Positions 1-5,178 of a stretch of 5,249 bases of DNA are shown piece by piece. This stretch comes from Spirochaetota bacterium (GTDB taxonomy: Bacteria > Spirochaetota > Spirochaetia > DSM-27196 > PWMO01), in the NCBI GenBank assembly GCA_009908735.1, contig JAAAOR010000003.1, positions 1-5,249 of the forward strand, read 5' to 3'. Position numbers and translations under genes: made by a program. The notes under the pieces were generated by a model, which was not told the DNA's origin, ran no database searches, and worked only from the letters and a program-made list of their open reading frames with translations. Within the stretch, counting starts at the first letter, position 1; every line of letters starts with the position of its first letter.

Positions 1-1
1 G

Positions 2-208
2 CTCCCGCTCATGAAACGGCGGCTCGGCAAAGTGCTTCCCGACCTCGTCCGCGAGCTCGAGGGAGATCTGGATAAAAGTGACGCGCTGGACCGCGGGACG
101 CGAGTGGTGGAGCTCTTCGCCATGCTGCCCGACGTTGATGGGGAGGATCTGCTGCCCGGCGATTCGCTTCTGCGGGAGTTCCTCGGTGGCAGCGTATATA
201 CCTACTGA
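2..208 (+). CDS. Nucleoside (uridine) kinase, C-terminal fragment
   Basis: This is the 3' end of a gene entering from the left edge. The frame is open from the first complete codon (bases 2-4) and stops with TGA at 206-208, leaving 68 residues. The tail contains the pattern LPGDSLLREFLGGSVY, which resembles the C-terminal LP-x-(D/N)-S-(I/L)-(L/I)-REF-(I/L)-GGS-x-Y signature of bacterial uridine-kinase-like nucleoside kinases, often about 550 residues with an N-terminal TGS-type domain. Such enzymes phosphorylate uridine or cytidine with a nucleoside triphosphate in the cytoplasmic salvage pathway. The P-loop and catalytic core lie outside the window, so the assignment rests on this tail alone. 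An ATG at 11 is an internal methionine rather than a start: nothing upstream of it looks like a ribosome binding site, and the frame is already open before it. It lies 24 nt ahead of the M32 peptidase gene on the same strand, so the two are probably co-transcribed. Confidence 0.66.
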   Translation, partial: LPLMKRRLGKVLPDLVRELEGDLDKSDALDRGTRVVELFAMLPDVDGEDLLPGDSLLREFLGGSVYTY

Positions 209-215
209 CGATCAC

Positions 216-221
216 AAGGAG
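216..221 (+). promoter_or_regulatory. Ribosome binding site of the M32 carboxypeptidase gene
   Basis: AAGGAG lies 11 nt before the ATG at 233, in the short gap after the kinase stop codon. The spacing is at the long end, but it is the only good Shine-Dalgarno match nearby and supports the ATG at 233 as the start. Confidence 0.7.
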
Positions 222-232
222 ACGCACAGAGA

Positions 233-1756
233 ATGGAGCCCAAATCGGCGGTAGAACGCCTGAAGCAGCTCGACCGTGAGATTCGCGTGCTTGCCCATGC
301 ACAGTCCGTGCTTAACTGGGACCAGGAGACGCAGATGCCCGAGTCCGCCGTGGAGGAGCGCGCGGAGCAGATCTCCGCCCTTGAGGGCATCATCCACGAA
401 CGGATGGTCTCGAGTGAGATCGGAGAGCTCCTGGGCGAAAGCGGCACGAGTGATGAAAACCCCGGCGGCGCGAAGACGCTCGCGTCTCTCGATCGGGCAT
501 TCCTTCGCCGGCTTCACCGCCAGTTCAGCCGCCACACGAAACTGCCGTCGAAGCTTGTTACCGATATCGCAATGACTGCAAGTCGCGCGCAGTCGATCTG
601 GCAGAGTGCCCGGGCAAACAACGATTTCGGAGTCTTTGCGCCACATTTGAAGCGACTCGTGGAGCTGCGAATCGAGTCGGCGGAGCTCCTCGGCTATGAG
701 GAGCATCCCTACGACGCCCTGCTCGACGAGTTTGAGCCGTGGGCCACAACGGGCTTTGTAACTGAGGTGTTCGAGGATCTTCGCGCGTCTCTCGTACCCC
801 TGGTAAAGGGAATCGCGGGGGCGAAGCAGGGGAAAACCCCGCTCGAGGGGCGGAGCTTCCCGCGCGCCGGACAGGAGGCTTTTGGTCGCCTCGTGCTCGA
901 GCACATGGGCTACGAGTTCTCCCGTGGCCGCCTCGATGTCTCAGCGCATCCTTTCACCGACAAGCTCGGCCGTGATGATGTGCGCGTGACAACCCGCTAC
1001 AACGAAGAGCTCTTGAACTCGAGCATCTTTGGTACCATTCACGAGGGCGGGCATGCCCTCTACGAGCTCGGCTTCCCGAAATCCATCAAGGACACCATCC
1101 TCGGTGAGGGGGCGTCGATGGGGATTCACGAGTCGCAGTCACGCCTCTGGGAGAACTTCATCGGGCGGAGCCTCCCGTTCTGGCGCTACTTCTACCCGCA
1201 TCTGCAGCGGCAGTTTCCCGACGAACTCGCTGACGTGAGTCTCGACGAGTATTATCGTGCGGTGAATCGCGTGGAGCCGAGCTTCATTCGCGTGGAAGCC
1301 GATGAGGTCACCTACAGCCTTCACATAATACTTCGCTTCAACCTGGAAAAGAAGCTTGTTACCGGTGAGCTACAGGTGGAGGATCTCCCCGACGCTTGGC
1401 GTGAGGAGTCCAAGTCTCTGCTCGGGATCGCCCCGAAAAAGGATGCCGACGGGGTGCTGCAGGACATACACTGGTCGCTCGGCGCGATCGGTTACTTTCC
1501 GACCTACGCCCTCGGAAACCTGTACGCGGCGCAGTTCTACGCCTCGCTTCGCCGCTCGGTGCCGGACCTCGATGAGTACCTGGAGGTGGGCGATCTATCG
1601 CCGGTGCTGAGCTGGCTGCGGAGCAACGTACATGCGCCGGGAAGTAGCATGACGCCGACCGAGCTCTGCGAAGAGGTGACGGGCGCACCCCTCGACGCCG
1701 GCCACTTCGTCGGCTATCTGCGCGAGAAGTACGCCGGTATCTATGACCTACGTTGA
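233..1756 (+). CDS. M32 family thermostable carboxypeptidase (carboxypeptidase Taq type)
   Basis: This 507-residue cytoplasmic metallopeptidase removes C-terminal amino acids from peptides, usually with broad specificity and poor action on a C-terminal proline. Its length is normal for the M32 family (about 500). All the family hallmarks are visible. DVRVT is at residues 249-253. The zinc motif HEGGH is at 270-274, with H270 and H274 as ligands and E271 as general base. HESQ is at 299-302, with E300 the expected third metal ligand. IRVEADEVTY is at 352-361 and PTYALGN at 423-429. There is no signal peptide or membrane segment, and the helical N-terminal region (about 1-230) matches the family's all-alpha fold. 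The ATG at 233 has AAGGAG 11 nt upstream. The gene sits 24 nt behind a nucleoside kinase tail, and its last 14 nt overlap the next gene, which suggests an operon. No key residue is missing, so the enzyme should be active. A physiological role in peptide turnover is an inference. Confidence 0.96.
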   Translation: MEPKSAVERLKQLDREIRVLAHAQSVLNWDQETQMPESAVEERAEQISALEGIIHERMVSSEIGELLGESGTSDENPGGAKTLASLDRAFLRRLHRQFSRHTKLPSKLVTDIAMTASRAQSIWQSARANNDFGVFAPHLKRLVELRIESAELLGYEEHPYDALLDEFEPWATTGFVTEVFEDLRASLVPLVKGIAGAKQGKTPLEGRSFPRAGQEAFGRLVLEHMGYEFSRGRLDVSAHPFTDKLGRDDVRVTTRYNEELLNSSIFGTIHEGGHALYELGFPKSIKDTILGEGASMGIHESQSRLWENFIGRSLPFWRYFYPHLQRQFPDELADVSLDEYYRAVNRVEPSFIRVEADEVTYSLHIILRFNLEKKLVTGELQVEDLPDAWREESKSLLGIAPKKDADGVLQDIHWSLGAIGYFPTYALGNLYAAQFYASLRRSVPDLDEYLEVGDLSPVLSWLRSNVHAPGSSMTPTELCEEVTGAPLDAGHFVGYLREKYAGIYDLR

Positions 1757-2567
1757 CAGTGTGCTTGCATCACCCTACGCCTGGATTCTGGCCGTCGCGG
1801 TGATGCTCGCCCTCGTCCTGCGAAACATCTTTCTGTTGCTCCTCCACCGCAACGCTCCGCAACGCACCCGCGACCGCCGCCTGACGCTGCTCTTTGTCTT
1901 CGCCGCCGTGGCGTTGGCTCTGTCTACGACGACGCTCATCGTGCATACCCATGGGGCGCTCATCTCGAGCGAGGCCCTGGTGTTTCTCGGCATCGCCACG
2001 GGGCTTTTGACGCCGGCGGTGGTCTTTTTGCGCGCGGTCGGCATCCCGCTGCTCTTCCTGCTCTCTGCCTGCGGTGTGTTCGCGATCTACCTCGCTGAGC
2101 CCTGGCAGCCGGTCGTTAAGCGCGCCGAGCTTGGTGAGGTGACCGTGTTGTCGGCCTCCGGCGGCGCGATGAGCCTCGAGCTCGAAACTCCGAACGATGC
2201 CCGCGCCCGCGACTGGGACGGCGACCGGCCCGGCGCCAGGGCGGGCGAGCCCATAATCCGGCTACCCGGCGAGGAGCTCGGGGTGACCGTCGAGATCGTC
2301 AAATATCACCCCTACTGGTTCCTCCTCGGGCGGGAGCTAGCCGCCCGCGCGGTGACACTTACCGGCTACCGCGACGGGCCGCTTGAGGATGTCGCGCTTC
2401 CCGACCCCTGTGCGGACGAGCTCTGCCGCTTCGTGCACCGGCGGATGGCCGCGATCCCCGGCATCGAGGTGGAGCGGGTTTCCTCCGTCCCCGTGGCCGT
2501 GGAGCCGCTCTCGAGTTTTACTGCCGTCGTCGAGGCTTCCGGCACCGTAGTTCTGCGGAAAGACTGA
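1743..2567 (+). CDS. Four-helix membrane protein of unknown function with C-terminal soluble domain
   Basis: I do not recognise this 274-residue protein. The N-terminal 120 residues hold about four hydrophobic segments (roughly 12-34, 47-67, 76-99 and 101-118). A short basic loop rich in Arg (residues 36-46) lies between the first two, suggesting that this loop is cytoplasmic. From about residue 124 the chain is soluble and beta-rich in appearance, with an Asp/Arg/Gly-rich stretch at 152-168. The pattern YHPYWFLLGRELAARAV lies at 188-204, and two cysteines, C223 and C228 (CX4C), could form a disulfide or bind metal. By the positive-inside rule and four helices, both ends would be on the cytoplasmic side, but this is uncertain. 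The ATG at 1743 overlaps the end of the peptidase gene by 14 nt, with only a weak GAGAAG 13 nt upstream, so translation is probably coupled to the peptidase. No pathway is suggested beyond that linkage. Confidence 0.8.
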   Translation: MTYVDSVLASPYAWILAVAVMLALVLRNIFLLLLHRNAPQRTRDRRLTLLFVFAAVALALSTTTLIVHTHGALISSEALVFLGIATGLLTPAVVFLRAVGIPLLFLLSACGVFAIYLAEPWQPVVKRAELGEVTVLSASGGAMSLELETPNDARARDWDGDRPGARAGEPIIRLPGEELGVTVEIVKYHPYWFLLGRELAARAVTLTGYRDGPLEDVALPDPCADELCRFVHRRMAAIPGIEVERVSSVPVAVEPLSSFTAVVEASGTVVLRKD

Positions 2568-2594
2568 TTCTCCGATCGCCGTGCCCCGTCTCCG

Positions 2595-2611
2595 CTGCTT
2601 GACTGCTTGAC
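2595..2611 (+). repeat. Tandem octamer CTGCTTGA x2 in the intergenic gap
   Basis: CTGCTTGA at 2595-2602 is repeated immediately at 2603-2610, followed by a C that continues the unit. Each copy supplies a TTGAC core, so the repeat gives two overlapping candidate -35 elements upstream of the WGR-like gene. No convincing -10 box is found at 16-18 nt from either copy. It could be an operator or a chance duplication. Confidence 0.4.
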
Positions 2612-2631
2612 GGGCCTATACCACAACGCTC

Positions 2632-2642
2632 ATCGTGACGAT
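2632..2642. repeat. Short perfect palindrome before the WGR-like gene
   Basis: ATCGT-G-ACGAT is a perfect 11-nt inverted repeat that ends directly at the ribosome binding site of the small gene at 2654. It is short enough to arise by chance. If functional it would be an operator or a minor 5' hairpin affecting translation. Confidence 0.3.
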
Positions 2643-2647
2643 AGGTG
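2643..2647 (+). promoter_or_regulatory. Ribosome binding site of the WGR-like gene
   Basis: AGGTG lies 6 nt before the ATG at 2654. This is good spacing and decides this start and frame over the other short reading frame that begins nearby at 2635. Confidence 0.6.
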
Positions 2648-2653
2648 TAGCAG

Positions 2654-2947
2654 ATGCTCGTGACGTTTTACCGAACCGACGAAGGCTCCGAGCCCTATTA
2701 CTATGCCGTGCACGATCGGCAGGGAAACCTCTTTGCGCCCTACAGCCTGACGGTGACATGGGGGACGGAGCTCAGCGCGGGGCGGGAGAAGGTGTTTACG
2801 TTCTCCTCGCGCGGGGAGCTTGATGCGAAGCTCCGCGAGATTATTGATGAGCGCCTTCGGGACGGCTACCGCGTGCTCTACAGCTACTTCCGCCGAGGCG
2901 AGCATCAAAGGCTGCGCGCGCGCATTCGGCGTGTTTCGGCGTCATAG
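2654..2947 (+). CDS. Small stand-alone WGR-like domain protein
   Basis: This is a 97-residue, probably cytoplasmic protein. Its layout resembles a WGR domain, a small beta-rich module found in PARP-family proteins, in bacterial MolR-like proteins and as stand-alone bacterial proteins. It has aromatic-rich N-terminal strands (FYR at 5-7, YYYAVHDRQG at 15-24), then Y30-S-L-T-V-T-WGT at 36-38 in place of the family's WGR. A strand with F48 and F50 follows, then a charged helix (about 53-70), and finally GYRVLYSY at 71-78, which matches the family's closing Lys/Arg-x-x-GY segment. The tail (79-94) is strongly basic. The WGR domain of PARPs contacts DNA and neighbouring domains, so nucleic-acid binding is plausible but not shown here. 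The reading frame has good coding character, an AGGTG ribosome binding site and no overlap with a competing gene. It is separated from the upstream gene by 86 nt and faces a converging gene 30 nt downstream. The family call is by pattern only. Confidence 0.72.
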   Translation: MLVTFYRTDEGSEPYYYAVHDRQGNLFAPYSLTVTWGTELSAGREKVFTFSSRGELDAKLREIIDERLRDGYRVLYSYFRRGEHQRLRARIRRVSAS

Positions 2948-2977
2948 TGCGGCGCCGGCTCCGACGCATGCAGCCGC

Positions 2978-3805
2978 TCACCCGTGAGGCTCGGGTTCCG
3001 GCTCTTGGTGCCGTTCGCGCACCTGACGCGCCTCACGAAACGCCTGCACGATGACGATCCCCTTCTCCACTGTCGAAACCACGACAACCGCGGCGACCAC
3101 GTATTCGAAAATTGAGGTGAGGCGATGCGCGGCACCTGCCGTCGCATCGAAGAGCTCGAGCAGGGACGTCGCGTACAGAAGCATGGTCGCGGAAACCAGG
3201 ATCTTGCCCCATAGCGTAGAGCCGGCATCGACCCGTCCGCGATATGCAAGAAGCGCCGCCATGCCCGCGAACATAAACAAGAGCCGAAACATCACCGCGA
3301 CAAAGAACCATCTGGAGATGAGACCGTAGTAATCGAAGGCGATCGACACCACGATGAGGATGGCGTAATCGCTTACAGCGTCGAGATAGACGCCGATCCG
3401 GGTTTGTTGGTGATGCTTGCGTGAGATGTGGCCATCGAAGAGATCGGTAAGAAAGACGAGGCTGGTGAAAATGATGGTGAACGCGGCCAAGTCATGGTCC
3501 CGTGAGAGAATCAGCAGAAAGAGCACCGTCGGCGTAGAGCTAATTCGCGCCACCGAGAGCACGTTGGCGAGGTTTATCCTATCCAGCGAGATTTCCTCGG
3601 GCAGGATATAGAAGTCGCCACGCATAACGAGCAAAAAGGCGAGTAGAGCGAGGCTGGATAGCCCCATCACGATGAAAAACAGCCGAACGAAATGGGGCGA
3701 GACATCGTAGCGGCCTGCGATTGCGAGTAAGAGCGCGGCATGCACGGCCGTAGAGGCGAGAATCGTTGCGACGACACTTATGATGAGTCGCGTGCGTGCC
3801 TTCAC
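2978..3805 (-). CDS. CDP-alcohol phosphatidyltransferase family membrane protein
   Basis: This 275-residue inner-membrane enzyme belongs to the family that transfers a phosphatidyl group from a CDP-linked lipid to an alcohol (glycerol phosphate, serine, inositol, choline or similar). The signature is complete: D121-x2-D124-G125-x2-S128-R129-x8-G138-x3-D142-x3-D146. Its one deviation is Ser in place of the usual Ala before the Arg. The four Asp residues that bind the metal and CDP are present. NLANVLSVARI at 78-88 matches the family's usual 'PN-x-L-(S/T)-x-x-R' entry to the first core helix. Two extra hydrophobic segments (about 7-30 and 39-61) precede the core. Core segments are near 91-120, 147-185, 200-217 and 232-255, and a charged tail rich in Glu and Pro closes the chain. 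The acceptor alcohol cannot be read from the sequence. The start is GTG at 3805-3803, without a clear Shine-Dalgarno but with a strong promoter directly upstream. It is convergent with the WGR-like gene and divergent from the kinase gene. Confidence 0.9.
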   Translation of the reverse strand: MKARTRLIISVVATILASTAVHAALLLAIAGRYDVSPHFVRLFFIVMGLSSLALLAFLLVMRGDFYILPEEISLDRINLANVLSVARISSTPTVLFLLILSRDHDLAAFTIIFTSLVFLTDLFDGHISRKHHQQTRIGVYLDAVSDYAILIVVSIAFDYYGLISRWFFVAVMFRLLFMFAGMAALLAYRGRVDAGSTLWGKILVSATMLLYATSLLELFDATAGAAHRLTSIFEYVVAAVVVVSTVEKGIVIVQAFREARQVRERHQEPEPEPHG

Positions 3806-3811
3806 CGCTCA

Positions 3812-3840
3812 ACTCTACGGGCAGGCTGTGGGCCTGTCAA
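3812..3840 (-). promoter_or_regulatory. Sigma-70-type promoter of the phosphatidyltransferase gene
   Basis: On the minus strand, a perfect -35 TTGACA (3840-3835) is followed by a 17-nt spacer and then TAGAGT (3817-3812), which matches four of six bases of TATAAT. The -10 ends only 6 nt before the GTG start at 3805, so transcription should begin at or within a base or two of the start codon. That would make a leaderless message and would explain the missing ribosome binding site. Confidence 0.68.
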
Positions 3841-3859
3841 CAAAACCGCACAATACCCC

Positions 3860-3866
3860 GGGGGGG
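3860..3866. repeat. G7 homopolymer next to CCCC in the divergent intergenic region
   Basis: Four C are followed directly by seven G (3856-3866), about 20 bp upstream of the -35 box of the phosphatidyltransferase promoter. The run is at the lower edge of lengths that slip during replication. The CCCCGGGG core is also a self-complementary octamer. Confidence 0.5.
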
Positions 3867-3949
3867 CGCCGATGACCCCACCGCGGAAGCTCGCCATAGG
3901 ACGCTGACAGCCGACGCCCTTGCTGCGTGCCGGTGAGCGCCCCGTGGTG

Positions 3950-3975
3950 GCCTGTGGTCGACGCGGAGCACAGGC
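3950..3975 (+). other. Predicted hairpin in the region just upstream of the histidine kinase gene
   Basis: GCCTGTG (3950-3956) pairs perfectly with CACAGGC (3969-3975) around a 12-nt loop that itself contains the palindrome GTCGAC. It ends 13 nt before the ribosome binding site. It is followed by AGGGTTTATCTTC and has no T-tract, so it is not a terminator. It could be a leader hairpin or a regulator-binding inverted repeat, and I recognise no known riboswitch core in it. Confidence 0.4.
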
Positions 3976-3988
3976 AGGGTTTATCTTC

Positions 3989-3993
3989 GGAGG
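3989..3993 (+). promoter_or_regulatory. Ribosome binding site that fixes the histidine kinase start
   Basis: GGAGG lies 4 nt before the ATG at 3998. The spacing is slightly short but the match is strong. A longer reading frame opens at a TTG at 3920, but that codon has no Shine-Dalgarno, and the added 26 residues look non-coding (Gly/Arg/Ala-rich and lying over the hairpin). The ATG at 3998 is therefore preferred. Confidence 0.72.
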
Positions 3994-3997
3994 TGCA

Positions 3998-4990
3998 ATG
4001 AAGGCGACCATCACTAATTTGCCGGGCCCTGCCTCCGTCCCTCGGATTCGCACCGAGCGCTATGTGGGCGACGACAACGGGGCACAACTCTCAGATATGC
4101 ATGCCGAACATGCGGATGTCGTTCGCCGCATATACGCGCTTCTCAAGAATGCCCTGTCCACGCTTGAGACGGGAATAAGCGAACGCGATCCGTTGTGGGT
4201 GTCGGAGCGGCTGAAGAGCAGCCGCTTTCTCGAAAAGGTCAATCGCCTCACTCACGGATTGACTACCGACGGTTACGATGAGGATGCGCGGGCCTTACTG
4301 CGCCAGGTGTTTCACGACCTTCGCGGAGGTGCGCTCACTGCGGCCTACTCCAGGATACAGCTCGCCGAAATGAAGGGAAACGAAGTCGAGATGAGTGATG
4401 TCTTCGGCGCCTTCTTCGCAGTCCGGGATCACCTCAAGATCATGCGAAACTGTGTGGTCGACCTGGACCCCGAGCGGCGGGCCCGCGATCTGCAACGGCG
4501 CACGCACTCGGCATCACTCATGCGCGAGAAGTGGGAAGGCTACGCGGACGATCACGCGCGGGTGGAGTACCACAGCGACTTCGACGGCGGCCTCTCGAGC
4601 AGCTGCCTGGAGTTCTCCACTCTGGAACGGGCGGTGTACAATCTGGTCAACAACGCGCTCTCCCATGCCGCGGACGGGCGGGTCAAGCTCTTTGTTACCG
4701 TGCTCGAGCCCGAGGAACCGCAAAACGTGAAGATAGCCACCGCCAACTCCGTCTCGGAGGTGGAGCAAGCCGAGCTCGAGCAAAGCTTCGACGGCCACCT
4801 CGGTCGTTTGTTCGAGGGCGGGTTCAGCATTGGAGGGACCGGGGTCGGGCTGTCGGTAACGGCACGTATGGTCTCCCGTGCATACGGGTTGGAGAGTGTG
4901 CGAATGGCGGTCGAACGCGGATACGTTGGGGCGATCGTGGAGCAGGGGGAGTTCATTGCGTGGATGCACTGGCCGGTCTGGCAGGATTGA
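3998..4990 (+). CDS. Soluble orphan sensor histidine kinase with HDLRGG H-box
   Basis: This 330-residue protein has no membrane segment, so it should be cytoplasmic. The first 100 residues are helical, charged and without a recognisable PAS or GAF domain. A phosphoacceptor-type motif, VFHDLRGGALTAAY, sits at 104-117 with H106 the likely phosphorylated His. The ATPase part follows: an N-box at 211-224 (NLVNNALSHA, with N219 the expected Mg-binding Asn), a weak G1 region at 245-252, an F-box near LGRLFEGGF (268-276) and a G2 box GGTGVGLSV (279-287). In G1 the usual D-x-G is replaced by N250-S251-V252, so the aspartate that reads the adenine ring and the following glycine are both changed. ATP binding may be weakened or the enzyme may work in an unusual way. 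No response regulator gene is adjacent within the window. The phosphatidyltransferase gene is divergent, and a presumed rRNA operon lies downstream in the same direction. Role and partner are unknown. Confidence 0.86.
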   Translation: MKATITNLPGPASVPRIRTERYVGDDNGAQLSDMHAEHADVVRRIYALLKNALSTLETGISERDPLWVSERLKSSRFLEKVNRLTHGLTTDGYDEDARALLRQVFHDLRGGALTAAYSRIQLAEMKGNEVEMSDVFGAFFAVRDHLKIMRNCVVDLDPERRARDLQRRTHSASLMREKWEGYADDHARVEYHSDFDGGLSSSCLEFSTLERAVYNLVNNALSHAADGRVKLFVTVLEPEEPQNVKIATANSVSEVEQAELEQSFDGHLGRLFEGGFSIGGTGVGLSVTARMVSRAYGLESVRMAVERGYVGAIVEQGEFIAWMHWPVWQD

Positions 4991-5041
4991 CGTGGTGTAG
5001 GCGCCGTTCGGGGCCGTCTGCGGAAAACGACGCAACCCTAC

Positions 5042-5070
5042 TTGACACTGTGCGACGCTTCAGTTAACTT
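5042..5070 (+). promoter_or_regulatory. Upstream promoter (P1) of the presumed rRNA operon
   Basis: A perfect -35 TTGACA (5042-5047), a 17-nt spacer and TAACTT (5065-5070, three of six bases but keeping TA....T) form a plausible sigma-70 promoter, predicted to start near 5077. It lies 51 nt after the kinase stop codon. Tandem promoters are usual for rRNA operons. Confidence 0.5.
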
Positions 5071-5073
5071 CCC

Positions 5074-5127
5074 TCTCACATTCGCCGTCGAGGTGAGTGC
5101 AACCACAACCACATCAAAGATGTGAGA
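5074..5127. repeat. Inverted repeats between the two rRNA-type promoters
   Basis: TCTCACAT (5074-5081) is the exact reverse complement of ATGTGAGA (5120-5127). Nested at the right end is a tight perfect hairpin, CACATC-AAA-GATGTG (5110-5124). The two structures share bases 5120-5124, so in a transcript from P1 they would be alternatives. Neither has a T-tract, so they do not look like terminators. Confidence 0.45.
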
Positions 5128-5144
5128 CACGGCGTGCAAAGCGC

Positions 5145-5174
5145 TTGACATCGTTTTCGGCGATGTGGTAGGTT
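5145..5174 (+). promoter_or_regulatory. Downstream promoter (P2) of the presumed rRNA operon
   Basis: A perfect -35 TTGACA (5145-5150), an 18-nt spacer and TAGGTT (5169-5174) predict a start near 5181. The position ahead of a leader stem and a boxA-like sequence is that of an rRNA operon main promoter. The -10 is only a half match, but rRNA promoters of poorly studied phyla often deviate. Confidence 0.58.
5148..5166. repeat. Inverted repeat overlapping P2 (candidate operator)
   Basis: ACATCG (5148-5153) and CGATGT (5161-5166) are perfect reverse complements with 7 nt between them. They cover the last half of the -35 box and most of the spacer of P2. The same half-site pair, ACATC/GATGT, occurs again at 5111-5123, centred 40 bp upstream. 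Confidence 0.42.
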
Positions 5175-5178
5175 AACG

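Noticed and set aside
212..904. 230-residue minus-strand reading frame opposite the carboxypeptidase
   Set aside because: It lies antisense to a clearly coding M32 gene with intact motifs, and shows no motif or ribosome binding site of its own.
2585..2614. CCCGTC...GACGGG inverted repeat after the membrane protein gene as a Rho-independent terminator
   Set aside because: The stem is only 6 bp with an 18-nt loop, and the following bases (CCTATACC) contain no T-run.
2599..2622. Promoter TTGACT with TATACC upstream of the WGR-like gene
   Set aside because: The spacer would be only 12 nt, and no acceptable -10 lies at 16-18 nt from either TTGAC copy.
2949..2977. GCGGC...GCCGC stem between the two convergent genes as a bidirectional terminator
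   Set aside because: A 5-bp stem with a 19-nt loop and no T-tract on either strand. GC-rich spacers produce such pairs easily.
3958..3986. Sigma-70 promoter TCGACG-17-TTATCT for the histidine kinase gene
   Set aside because: The -35 is weak, and the predicted start would fall inside the ribosome binding site, which does not fit a gene with a strong GGAGG.
3920..3997. N-terminal extension of the histidine kinase from a TTG at 3920
   Set aside because: There is no Shine-Dalgarno before the TTG, the residues look non-coding, and a strong GGAGG precedes the ATG at 3998.
4991..5041. Terminator for the histidine kinase gene before P1
   Set aside because: The short complementary pieces here (for example CGTC with GACG) are weak and no T-run follows. 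Transcription from the kinase gene may read into the rRNA leader.
4531..5067. 178-residue plus-strand reading frame over the kinase gene
   Set aside because: It is a frame-shifted shadow of the kinase coding region with Arg/Gly-rich, low-complexity composition and no family motifs.
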